This document shows positions 34,759 to 45,408 of a stretch of DNA of 64,000 nucleotides, piece by piece. Numbering within the stretch: the stretch's first letter is position 1; each line of letters opens with the position of its first letter. The stretch is from Massospora cicadina (lineage: Eukaryota > Entomophthoromycota > Entomophthoromycetes > Entomophthorales > Entomophthoraceae). The stretch is taken from assembly GCA_022478985.1 (NCBI GenBank), contig JAKSZP010002696.1:62001-126000 (forward strand), written 5' to 3'. The position numbers were made by a program, and so were the translations under genes. Below the pieces are notes generated by a model. That model worked only from the letters and a program-made list of their open reading frames with translations. It did not search any database and had not been told where the DNA came from.

Positions 34759-35875
34759 CCTAACATGCTTTTTTGGATCCTCTTATATCTGATTACACCT
34801 CATTGTCAGGAGAATAAGATTTATTGAGCGTAGGTTGGCTTAACCTATTCTTAATAACTCTCAACTTGGGACAATTGAGTGTATCCATTTTTTAGCTGAT
34901 CAGCTAATTCAATTTGGTTATTGACACTTAGAAATTTCTTCTCACACTCATTATATCATCGGCCAAAAACTTTGCATTTCCAAGGGATTTCTTAAGCTTT
35001 AACTCTTTTTCCAAATTAAGAGATTTTGATTTCTAGGGCAGGAGTGGACTCATGAGATTCTTGAGAGGGACGTCATTTGAGCTACTCAAGGCGTGACTAG
35101 GCTTGGGATATTTGTTGTTAAAAAGCGTCTAATCTATGTTCATCACCCCGCTGAGAAGAAGAAGCTTGGGATAGTAGCTCACTATGCTTTTGCTATTCAT
35201 GCTTTGTAAGTTCCTTTACAAAATCTTATGCAGAGAGTTATTATTTGCTGTGCCACATCCAATTTTTCACTGAAGATCATCATGGCTTCTTCCACATACT
35301 TCACTAAGAAAATATCAGTTGTAGTAGTTTGCTCATGAAACTGAATAACAAAATATGTGGTTTTCTTGCACTCCATATTTCTCCTTTTCTACATGAATGG
35401 AGGCCAAGCTGTGGAAATTGTCATAATCCAGTCTCAGTGCAACTTGATTCACTAGATGGCTTGTAGTTCTTCATGCTGTATTCCCTATAGGTGGATCATA
35501 TGAAACATAGATGGGTGTGCAAACTTTTGGATGTACATAGTCAAATTGGTAGGTTGACTTTATGTCTCTGGGAGGGTTCAGGTTTCATATAGTAAAAGTC
35601 ATTCCTCCACGATGTAATTTCTCTCATGTGAAGCAATATCCTCAGGGCTCAATATACCATGAGTCATGTTTCTACCCACTCCACTATCCAGCCAGGTAAT
35701 CCGTCAAAACTCCAGTATGATCACATGGTCGAATTGGTCATCTCCAAAGGTGATAGTTGGGGGGCTATCCATCCAGTCATCCTCTTTACCATTCCCATTT
35801 TTGATCCATCCATTTACGCTAGCAGCAGGAGTGTCTTCCATCTTGATTTCAAATAATAGACTGTGATGTACATGG

Positions 35876-35893
35876 CCCTTGTAGTGAGCACTA
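35876..35893 (-). other. Primer-binding site of G4
   Basis: The minus strand reads TAGTGCTCACTACAAGGG directly after the putative LTR end. It closely matches the G5 site (TGGTGCTCACTATAAGG), with one change in the usual leading TGG. Confidence 0.5.
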
Positions 35894-35895
35894 CT

Positions 35896-36460
35896 TGTTA
35901 GTTTTCCGTTTTGTAGCTGCTCACTGGTGCTTATTCTTATTAAACCTGGCAAAATGAGTATCTGCAGTATGTTTATTATATCACAAATAATTTTAAAAAT
36001 TGTGTTAAAGTTTTTCTCTGACCTGACTAGGTGATTCACAGATTGTGACTCTAACTAAAATATATTTTATGAAGTCAAAGTTTTTATTTAAGAAAACAGT
36101 AGCACTGTTCATGTGCTAGGAGAGAACAAAAATCATCAAAATGTGAGTAATAGTCTAGGGTTAAAATATGGAACTAGACTAGGATAGTAAATCTTATTCT
36201 GATATTGAGAATCCAGTAAATGAGGGCAAATATAGGGTTTTTTAATTTGGCAACTAGGCAAGGTGAGCCTTGAATAAGGTCTGCCTTTGTAAATTGTTAG
36301 GACAATGATAAACATTTTGTTGTACTAAATTTTAAACCATCAGTTGGTGGAGCACTAAAAAGGTGATTAATGTCAGATTCATTTGATTGTGGTTTCAGCG
36401 TTATTACCTATTTGATACTGTAAAAAAAGATTAGTAATTATTTTATGCCATAAGCCTGAT
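35896..36460 (-). repeat. Putative 5' LTR of G4
   Basis: In plus coordinates the left edge is TGTTAGTTTTCC next to the primer-binding site; on the minus strand it ends in ...AACTAACA. Part of it resembles 27.13-27.7 kb. The right edge is approximate. Confidence 0.4.
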
Positions 36461-36499
36461 AAAGTATTAATTGATAAATATCAATAACAAATATAGGCC

Positions 36500-37200
36500 G
36501 AGAGTTTCTATATGAGTAATTAAAATTCAAAGTTGAGGCTTCATACCTACTAGGGCAAAGTCCCAACATATGGTATAGAACATCTCAGGCATGTTGTCAG
36601 TTCATGACTGAGACACTAATGATACACGTGATGGCCTGGGACCACCAGCTGAATAGGACAACTGGATATATGGCCCTTCACATAAAAAGACCTGTTATCC
36701 TCCACAGGTGAGTAAACGCCAGTAATGGCTATATAAGGCTGAAGCTGGTGACTAGAGCTTACTTGGGCTTATATAAGTTACACTTTGGACCTCATATACC
36801 CTGGGTTTTTATTAATTCCGCGTTAGTGATCCTTGTTATGTGCACCAGGTGGTAAAAGTTAGCTAGTCATGGATTCCCATTGCACCTTAACCTGTTGGTA
36901 ACCTGTTTGGAGAAGACACAATGGTAGCTAAATAAGATGCTCAGGAACATCCAAATTTGGTGCAGTTTTGTATCTGGCCTATGTATCATAGGTTGGATAT
37001 CCTTCACAATGTAGTGTCCATGTTTGGCACTAACCAAATGGCACAATTTTGTGAATTAGGGTTATTCTTTATTAGGTCAGTTGGACCAGTTCCTATAACG
37101 AAAGGGGCCTTTGGAGTCCTGTTTATATTATAATAGAATTTTAGGTTCTTAGCAAAAGTTGCTATCAGTTAGCCTATAAGATGGTCTTTGGCAATGTCCT
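36500..37200. repeat. R4 copy 1 (dispersed repeat)
   Basis: The segment at about 36940-37110 (GGAACATCCAAATTTGG; GAATTAGGGTTATTCTTTAT) matches 38840-39150 (GACATCCAAAAAATTTGG; GAATTAAGGCTACTCTTTAT). No coding sequence or TSD was recognised. It may be an old LTR. Confidence 0.4.
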
Positions 37201-37477
37201 ATGCATCGCTATAGGCTATTGGACTTTTCTAACGTTTTTTGTGGCCTTCTGAAAGGGGATGAGAAGTTTGAGGGTGGTTAGTTAGACTGCTAAAAGTTGA
37301 AAATTTCTGCGCCTGCCAGGAGAGCTCTAGGGAACCCATATATCTAATCTTATACCCATTGGACTTCAAATCAATATTTTCAGGTTTATTCATTAAGTGG
37401 TCACTTATCAAAAGTCTCTGTATTAGTGATTTCCTACCTCATTGGTCCTTAATGGGGCCTGCCAAGATTCTCTTTTT

Positions 37478-37520
37478 AGCACTAGGTGGTCCCAACCTAA
37501 AGGGGTGCTACACCGCTCTA
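37478..37520 (-). mobile_element. Mini retroposon (about 43 bp) with imperfect TSD
   Basis: It is flanked by cctgccaagattctcttttt (37458-37477) and cctgccaagattttattttt (37521-37540). On the minus strand the core reads TTTAGGTTGGGACCACCTAG followed by TGCT. It is the same core as the insertion at 20817-20863 but at a different target, so both are independent insertions. Confidence 0.55.
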
Positions 37521-37564
37521 CCTGCCAAGATTTTATTTTTTAAGGGTTCTGTAATAGTTATATG

Positions 37565-38690
37565 ACTACAAATGGTTTTTTCTTAAGATTAAGAATTAGA
37601 AAGCTTATGTTCTGATGGTCACAATAGATGCTTTATTGAAATTAAATATTAAGTCGATACTTCTGTGATAAGTTAATTAGTTAATTTTGTCATTTTTATA
37701 TGTAATTGTTTAATTGTCACAGGGGCGGTGTAATTTATTTAAGTCACAGTTTCTGGTGCACTACATTTAAGATTCTGTATAAAGGAAGAAAGCCTGTTAG
37801 ACAATATAGAGTATATGGAAAATAGCTTTATTGTGTATAGATTTTGTATCGCTGTAGTCTATGCTGTACTGTTATAATTTATTATTGCCAATTCACTATA
37901 GTATTATAACTTTCCCAAATATTAGTCATGCTTTCAGATAGATAGAACGTGTGTATTTTCAGGATCATCATTCTTTATAACTAATGCTTTACTAACAGTA
38001 AGATTATCTTCTAATCTGTCAATCCTTCTATATATATCTCTGGATCTTCAGAGCTTAATTGCATAAAGCTAATGTAATATGAAAGAACTTTGGTTTTTGG
38101 ATATACTGATATAATTCAAGTAGAGAAAATGAATGATTTTAGAAATTGAAACTGGGACATTACAATATATAGTAAACTTTCTAAATACAATTAACAATTA
38201 AGGTTTTCAATTAGTAATAAAGGATAATTCAATTAATATTATAAGTCAGTGTATAGGAAAGGATAATTGATAGGAAATTTATGATTAAAGTTGCTGCTGG
38301 TGCGGTGGTAAGGTATCAATTAGAATCTATATGATTTAATTAGTTAAGTGTTGATGAAATATAGATCTTAGTGAGCAATCTTTTTAGCACTACTTAGTGA
38401 GCTGTCTTCTTTAATTGATCAATCAATTTACAACAGTAATATTAGGTTTCCTGACCCTTCCAGAGAGTTACAGGGGCACTCAGAATTCATTAACTTACCT
38501 TTTCTAAGTTACTACTATATATTTCTTTTTGCTCACTATATCATGCTGAGGTTATACTCCATGGCTTCATATCATAAAATTGACTACTTTTTCTGCTAAT
38601 AGTACTTAAGCATATATGCAATACAATTGACCCTCATATGAGGAAGTAGCTTTTAGGTTTATTAGTTTATTTCTTTAGGTTCAGTTGTCT
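37565..38690. other. AT-rich sequence without recognised features
   Basis: No open frame of note, no repeat shared with the rest of the window, and no RNA gene seen. Confidence 0.4.
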
Positions 38691-39190
38691 GGGAGTGGAT
38701 GAATGTCTGGAAACCCTTGTGGCATGAGCTCTTGTTCATGAACTAAATGCCAACAGCGCATGTTGTCCTAATACCACAATGCTAATAAGGTCTGGCTTGG
38801 TAGCCTCCTGAAGTTTTTGGGACCAGAGCCTGGCTAGGAACAGATGACATCCAAAAAATTTGGAATGAGTGTTCTTTTATGGTATTTGGTCTGCGCTATC
38901 TAAGCACTCATTAAAATTTCTACCAAACGGTAGATGCTAGCTCAGCTCAGTCAGCTGCCAATACTTGACCTATTAGTACTTTATGTTCTCTTAGACCGCG
39001 TGGCATTTTATCCATGAACGCCCTAACTCAGTTACATAATGTATTCATACACTGAAATGTCCTGGTTTATCACTCACAAGTTTATGAAATCTATGAATTA
39101 AGGCTACTCTTTATCAGGTCATTTAGTTACTTCCTATGTTTGAGGGGCGTTAGTATCCCTTCTTGTTGTGACTGCATTAATTAATATACC
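38690..39190. repeat. R4 copy 2
   Basis: It is the partner of the repeat at 36.5-37.2 kb in the same orientation. The best conserved stretch is near 39095-39150. Boundaries are approximate. Confidence 0.4.
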
Positions 39191-39329
39191 TATTTTCCTT
39201 TACATATAGTTCTACATTAAATTATTCCACTATAACTTATGAAATATCTTTACTATATATAGCATACTTAACTTATAATAATTTTTTGATATGATGTTTC
39301 CTAATATAAATATCTTAATCATAATTTTT

Positions 39330-40400
39330 AAATTTCTAAAAGTAATTAAGATAGTTGCTATTGGTATTCTGGTATGCCCACATAATCCAGCTTAATCATA
39401 TATATTAAAATCTTCTTTATCCGCTGGGGGTGAATTATCATAGTAAATGAGAGTTATCTAAGATATGATAACTATTTTTGGTTGTTATTCCTAATAGGAT
39501 ATTAACTAATCTGTCAGGATTTGATTCCGTCAAATTACTAATGTTCCATCAGAGAGGATCCCTGACAGTGTTTTATATATGGTTTAACTATTAATTTAAC
39601 AATGGATAATTTAATTGTGCTATATGAGTCAATTGGAGTCTGTCATTAATCAATAAAAGGTTTACTGTTAGTTGCTAGGCTTGAAAACACTTTTAATAGC
39701 AACTTTCAGGTTAACCTTTTAGGTAACAAGACCTTCTGTTAATGGGTAAAAGGGCCCATTACCTAAACAGGTTTCTAATTTAATTAGGATAATCTGCTTG
39801 GGTTGAGCAAAGGCTTTGGGACACGTTCTTTGATTCAATCCAGAAGGGGGCATGTTCTGGTTGGTGGCGAAATTTTACTAGACAGTTGAGAAAGATCATT
39901 GTTTGGGATGACTCCTGAGGGTTAATCAATTGGTGATGGATGCCATTCATAAAGCACCAACATATATTTGGGCGCCGGAATTCTACATTATTCCCTTGGT
40001 TTTTATTATATAAAATAGACTTGAATACTCATAGTATAATAAGTATTTAGACTGTTATATATTTGTGTATTTTTACTCTTAGTATTAGAGTTGAAGTATT
40101 GTTCTTTGTCTATATATTGCTTTTCAAGTTCTCTGCGGGCTCATGCGTCAAGAGAGGAATGAAGAAGTTCCCCTGAAACCACTGAACCTACAGATAGTAG
40201 GGTAAGTTCTAATGAGAGGAGACAGAAAATCTCATAGCCCAGAAGTAACTTCAAGGATTAGAAGAAGAACGTTGGCACCAGTATAGCGTTGAAGAAATTA
40301 CTCAATTTAGTTTATGGATACAATTAGGATAGTTTTTAAACTATTTTCAACCCTGTCATTTACTATCTCAATAATTTATATAACGCACACAACTGAAAGT
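39330..40400. repeat. R3 copy 2 (LTR-like)
   Basis: Positions 39738-39840 match R3 copy 1 at about 6995-7100, including ATGGGTAAAAGGGCCCATTA, the following AAACAGG and TCTGCTTGGGTTGAG. The rest aligns weakly. A TATA-like zone lies near 40010. No coding content was found. The stretch from 40400 to 41000 is AT-rich with nothing recognised. Confidence 0.4.
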
Positions 40401-41019
40401 GCTCAGTAAACATTAAAAAATACAGTTGCATCATATATTAAAATATAGAATCAAACCCAATTATAGCTTTTTTGATAGGTCAGTTATTATATAATTTGCA
40501 GCTCATTGTTAGAGCTTACTTTTTGTAATACATAAATACTAAAAAAATACAATTTATAATAAACAATTTTATTTTTTTGTGAATCACACTAATCTGATCA
40601 CTAAAAACTCTCATTTTTCTCCACCTGGCGGTTGATAGTCTACTAACTATTTTAAATTTTAATCAGCTAGCAATAGCAGTAGCTTATTGTATACACACAA
40701 CAGTATTTAATTATATTTTACTTCATAATCTTCTATCTATTAATTTAATTATGACATGATAATACAGTAGTATTATCTCAGATTATGGTTTTAGTATATA
40801 TTGATTAACATATCAGTCAATATGTACAAACTATATAAGTTCTGAAGAGTTTAGCCTACAGGCAAATTAATATTAATTAACTCAGTATTGTACAATTACC
40901 TACAGATATAGTTGTATACCTAGTTGAGATTTTTTAATAGAATTTTATATAAACTCTAGCCAGTAAAAAAATAATTATAAAAACTAAAGTATAGCTAGAG
41001 CTTCTTTGTCTCTACTTAA

Positions 41020-41301
41020 TTTTATTTTATTTGAGGTGGGCCAACCTGGGGACAATACCGCGCTAATTAATGGGAAATTGAATGAATGGGAAAGGAGGAT
41101 AAAATCTGGAAAACCTCCATGCGCAGCATATGATAGGCCAGGAACTCCATGGACCGCCTTTGCTATTTGCTATCTTGGTTCAGGGCATTGGTGCGCAACG
41201 CCAACAGTCATAATTGTCCCCTACCCAAAGTTCCTGTACTGGAATCAAACTTGGGGAGGCAGCGGTAGAGGTCCCTATTCTACCACTAGGGTATCCTCCC
41301 C
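41020..41301 (-). mobile_element. SINE-1: tRNA-derived SINE (282 bp) with 19-bp TSD
   Basis: Perfect TSDs, cttctttgtctctacttaa, lie at 41001-41019 and 41302-41320. On the minus strand the element starts GGGGGAGGATACCCTAGTGG, an A-box-like region (41283-41293). A B-box-like AGTTTGATTCC follows at 41251-41241, matching GGTTCGANTCC at 9 of 11 positions. These are internal RNA polymerase III promoter elements. A ~200-bp body follows. The 3' tail reads GGTTGGCCCACCTCAAATA and ends in AAATA-type repeats. The tail matches SINE-2 and the LINE derivative at 53.4 kb. A 104-codon plus-strand frame spanning the element is fortuitous. Confidence 0.85.
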
Positions 41302-41320
41302 CTTCTTTGTCTCTACTTAA

Positions 41321-41746
41321 GAAACTTTATATTAGATTTAATATAGTCACTTTGTAATCTTATCAATCTCATTTAATCATGTCTCATATCTATAATCTGA
41401 CAAATTGAGAGATATGTTTTAAAAAAACATTATTTGTTTCTTTTATGTAAGCCAAGCTTTTAATGAACTCTAATGTACATGAAGTTGATGCCAAATTTTA
41501 ACTTAAAATTTTGTAGTTAAATTTACAGCTTTTAGATTTAATCTAGACATCAAGATAATTTGATTGACAGGAATAATCTACAACTTCCACCCAAGGTCTG
41601 ACTTAAAAATTACTAATTTTCTTTCTTTTGTATATCATGTGCTATTTTAGGATCAACTATGGACTAAAACATAGTCAAATATTAAATTTGTTTCTGATAT
41701 AGGCTGGCCACATCAAACCATATTTAAGTCAAAGGTGTATAAGAAT
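41321..41746. other. Sequence between SINE-1 and G5
   Basis: AT-rich, with no gene or repeat recognised. Confidence 0.35.
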
Positions 41747-42844
41747 TGTTGAGAAACTCTCAGCTATAGGGTTGATTATTCAACCTATAAAAACTCTTGA
41801 AAACCACCTATCCCAGTATGTCTATTAAATTATTAATGGTATAGCCATACAGAACATAGATTGAGTCAAAATTAACAAGACATCAATCAGAACTTTTTAA
41901 TAAATCTGAATCCCGTTTTATAGGCTTTAAGGGCCTAAAATTTCTTCAGACAGAAGCCATTATATACCCCTGACTGCCAAACTAATTTTTCAGTTGGTCA
42001 GAATGACGTCAGAGGGCAATAAGTATAAGTACCAGTCATAATGACTATGCACACAATATTGCAGATGACGCCTTAGAGGAACCCCTTTTATACCTTAGGT
42101 TTTTCTGTCAATGATGGTAGAATTACTAAAACCCACCTGAAAAAAAATTCCCCATTTGTACAAAGCTTAGAAATGTAAATTATACCAAAATGGGAAGCGT
42201 ATTAATTTTCATTTCCATTAATTGAGACTACCAATGTACCCTTGCAGCTGCAACAACCACAAGGGTCACAATAAACTAGGATAAACAGAGCAGCAGCCAA
42301 CATTTAGAGCAGGACATTTCATCATACATTTTTAAAAAAGAAGCCCAGAAAATCCCAGAGGATAAAAGAAATATACTTCGCTGGGCCTGGAACTAAGCAG
42401 CAAATACATAATCACATTATGAGAAACTTTAATTTTATATAAATTGAGTCCTATTGCAAACACCCCAATCTCTAAAATACTATATAATTATTATGTTTAT
42501 ATATATAATAAAACTCTTTCACAGAATCTGCCTTTTTTATTGTCATTTTTATTTTGGTGCTAATAACTGAAAATATAGATATATAGAAAAGTTTAAACTT
42601 AGCATTCCTGTTGTCATCAGAGGTTAAGAGAGCTCTGGTGTATTCATGAGCAGCCCTGTCATGGTAAAACCCAAGGCCTAAACAAGGTTGGACACACTTG
42701 AAATTATGAGAAAAAACCCTATGTATGCAAGAGCAAAAGCTTCAATTCGCCTGGTGGCGTTCTCTGTGATCATTTGTATAATTTAGTTGTCTTTTCCTCA
42801 ACCCCTTCCATCAGCACCCCCTGAGCAAGTGGGACAATTTGACA
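41747..42844 (+). repeat. 5' LTR of G5 (1098 bp)
   Basis: It starts TGTTGAGAAA and ends CAATTTGACA. It aligns along its whole length with 51414-51511 plus 53455-54476. A CATCAGCACCCCCTGA block is conserved near the end in both copies. A TATA-like TATAATAAAAC zone lies near 42500. Confidence 0.8.
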
Positions 42845-42849
42845 CTAAC

Positions 42850-42867
42850 TGGTGCTCACTATAAGGG
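42850..42867 (+). other. Primer-binding site of G5
   Basis: TGGTGCTCACTATAAGGGG begins 5 nt after the LTR end. It closely resembles the sites of G3 (one key change) and G4. Confidence 0.6.
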
Positions 42868-44000
42868 GCACCAATAAGCAATTGTGGAGGATCTATAATG
42901 GTGCCATGGGAGTGTATCATGGAGAAAAAATATTAACAGACCTGACCCTGGAAAGTATGTATAGAATGATCAACAAATTAAAGATGCATATAGCTACCTT
43001 GACTATTGAGTTAAGAAGAGTTGCATCATCAACAGCACAGTAAATAACTAGGGAGCTTCATATTACTCAAATGAGAGAAAAATTGGAGTCTTTAGAGATG
43101 AGAACAATAAAAATTTATAGAGCCTAACCTCATTTTTGCCGAGCTGGAAAGCTATTACAATCAGTTGGATCACTTGAAGCAGGATGTGAACACCATGCAA
43201 GTGCAACATATACCCCTTCCCAGACCGTTACCTACTTTAGGTTGCACCACTGGTACCAATACACCAGCGATGGTGGTACAACTAACACGTCAGAATGAAC
43301 CTGAAGAATATCACAAATTTCGCTTGTACTTAAAGACTAAGTTTACTCCTAGAAAGAAAACTATAGCTGAATTTTTTCAGTTGTATAAAAACAGTATGGA
43401 TGGAGCCAGTTACAAAAAAAAAGATCGCCACATACAGGGATGTATGAGCCAAGAAGCACAGAAGGTGCTTGGAGCTACACTTCTCCCCCATCACATTTGG
43501 GCTGAAGTTAAAAGGTTTTTTTATAGTTGAGTGCAGAAGTGCACAGGACGTTCAAGAATTGAAGCAAGGATTCCTCATTATGAGAATTGGAAAGTCTGAA
43601 TCAATTGTAGACTATGAAACCCAGTTTACCTCAAGGCATAACAGCTTTAGCTAATTTAAGCTTTGTATTTAGTCACAACAATTACTATCTTGCTTAGTTT
43701 TCTGAATTACACCTGCAACTCCTGATGCACATGGACTTGGCCATGAAACTTGCAGATTGTCTAAAAGTCATTAAGGAGGCCTGATTGGCTTTAAGGCTGC
43801 ATATAAGACGGAGTCAAGACACCTTAACCATCAGAGCCATCATCAATGCCTTTTTGATAGAAAGGCCATTTATAGTGCTCAAAATCATGATGTTAAGCCT
43901 AAGGAGAAGGCTTACCACCAGTAGAACAGAAGTACTTAAGTTCCGACAAGGTCAGATGCAAATGTCAGAAAGAGGAACACTTCTGGAGAAGCTACCCTAA
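42852..44000 (+). pseudogene. G5 gag
   Basis: An N-terminal frame (42852-43043) has a helical stretch, LESMYRMINKLKMHIATLTI. A 121-codon frame at 43165-43530 holds a capsid-like region: EEYHKFRLYLKTKFTPRK, MSQEAQKVLGATLLPHHIWA, EVKRFF. It continues in another frame with ELKQGFLIMRIGKSESIVDY. A degraded zinc knuckle reads CKCQKEEHFWRSYP near 43950-43995; G6 has a comparable CHKLGHFWCSCP. Frameshifts separate the parts. Confidence 0.65.
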
Positions 44001-44409
44001 GCTATAAAAAGAAAATAAAGACAAACTTAAAGAAGTGTTCGCAGGATCTGTTAATTGGGTTGTACACCACACCAACAGAATTGACATAGAGGAGCCTGGG
44101 TCACAGGTTGATTCATTATACTATGTCATCATAGCTCCAGGTGATAGGTTGTACCCGTCTGCCTCAGACCCAGCCAAGAAAAGTTTAAGCCTACTAAGTA
44201 GTCTTATTTGGCAAAAGCTTCTAAGACCTACTCAGATTTTTGACAGTATCATATGGTGAAAATTTCATAGATCCACGTTTATTAAGATTTCAACTGAATT
44301 TCATGAGTTACTTGTGGCTTGCAAGAAGTCCTTCCTTCTTGAGGAGTTAGGAAGGATTCAGTCAAATAATCAGTGTCATTCTTACTGCAGGCAGCAATAT
44401 TGGCAAGAG

Positions 44410-44740
44410 CATTATAAAAGTGGAAGTCACCATACTTAAAGTCAAAACTTTATATTTACTGAACATTGACGCTCAATTAACATTATATCTTCCAGGCTCA
44501 TGAAAAGCTTGAAGTTTACCCTAGACATCAATTACTTACCATGCTAGAACTGCACGTCCTGAGTCAACTAAAGCAATAGAAGCCTATTCCTCGCAACCTT
44601 TGCAATTTGGACGCATTGTCTTGTCTTCTTTAGCTGTGGTGCTTGAGAAAGACCATTAAGGTTTTCTTAAGGTAATGCAGTTCCTAAGTTGAGTTTGGAT
44701 GAATCATTGACTTTAACCAAAGTAAATTCAGTCTTTTTTA
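44410..44740 (+). pseudogene. G5 aspartic protease (decayed)
   Basis: One frame reads KVEVTILKVKTLYLLNIDAQ, where the DTGA box seems lost, and later PLQFGRIVLSSLAVVLEKDH. The latter matches the G3 protease block PLQFGSNIFAA plus VVLANINYD. The stretch 44001-44410 joins gag to protease without a clear domain. Confidence 0.5.
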
Positions 44741-44782
44741 ACAATCAAATGTTGCTTATATTCAATATGAGGTGAAGCAATA

Positions 44783-45206
44783 GTGGAAGAAGCAAGTGCG
44801 CCTAGTCAAAACAGATCATTCCATTTACCTGGTCATCTACACCTGAAAATAAGAGGAATAAATCAGTTACCACTTAATTTAGAAACAGAGTCTCGTTTGC
44901 CTTTGTACACCAGCAAAGAGATGGAACTACTGCCCAGAGAACAGAAAGTCATTATGGTCAACATCAGTTTTGATATACCTGAATAGACAATGCTCGAAAT
45001 TTATTGTCCCAGAGAAAGATAGAGAACAAGAACCCAGACTGATGCCTGGATTCTACAATTCTACCTACCAAGGAGAGGTCAAAGTCCTCTTTGGGAACAT
45101 TATGAAGCACCCTGTCAAGATTAAGAAGAGCATAATTGTTGCAAAAGCAAAGATGCACCACACTGCTGATATTGAATCAATTCACACCATTTCCATCATC
45201 AAATAG
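44783..45206 (+). pseudogene. G5 dUTPase-like domain
   Basis: Two overlapping open frames (44783-44986 and 44970-45206), joined by a frameshift, carry the motif order of a dUTPase. RLPLYTSKEMELLPREQ sits where AGYDLYs.....i.P is expected, then VNISFDIPE and IYCPRE. REQEPRLMPGFYNSTYQGEV follows, then KVLFGN, where the catalytic Asp of aGviDsdYrGEV is Asn. KKSIIVAKAKMH corresponds to kGdriAq. The REQEPR stretch is shared with G6. A generic gypsy protease-RT connector is the alternative, but the YQGEVKVLFGN run favours a dUTPase fold. Confidence 0.6.
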
Positions 45207-45408
45207 ATTGGGCTGCATGAGCCAACTACACAGGAAAAGCCTAAAGCAATTAGCTCTTGGATCAATACTCAGATACTTTCAGTGGAAAACCTAACAATGA
45301 AGCCTTGTGCATGGGAGGAGTTCACTGATTGACACTAGGAGCTCAATACCTTTTATTAAAAGCCTTAGCGCCATTCCATGAGCAAAAAAGAAGTCAACTT
45401 GAGTGAAC

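Larger units (their letters stand above)
27130..36460 (-). mobile_element. Ty3/gypsy G4 (minus strand) with nested insertions
   Basis: Read from right to left: 5' LTR (from 35896), primer-binding site, ~1.1 kb of leader without recognised domains (34759-35875), gag, protease, dUTPase-like domain, RT, RNase H, integrase, C-terminus, then a tentative 3' LTR. R1 copy C is inserted in RNase H with perfect TSDs and itself carries a solo LTR of the G3 family. All coding parts are degraded. Confidence 0.75.

Noticed and set aside
41241..41293. Functional tRNA gene on the minus strand
   Set aside because: A- and B-box-like sequences are present but no full cloverleaf is evident, and TSDs show it is a SINE head.
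41006..41320. 104-codon plus-strand frame
   Set aside because: It runs through SINE-1 from one TSD to the other on the wrong strand, so it is fortuitous.
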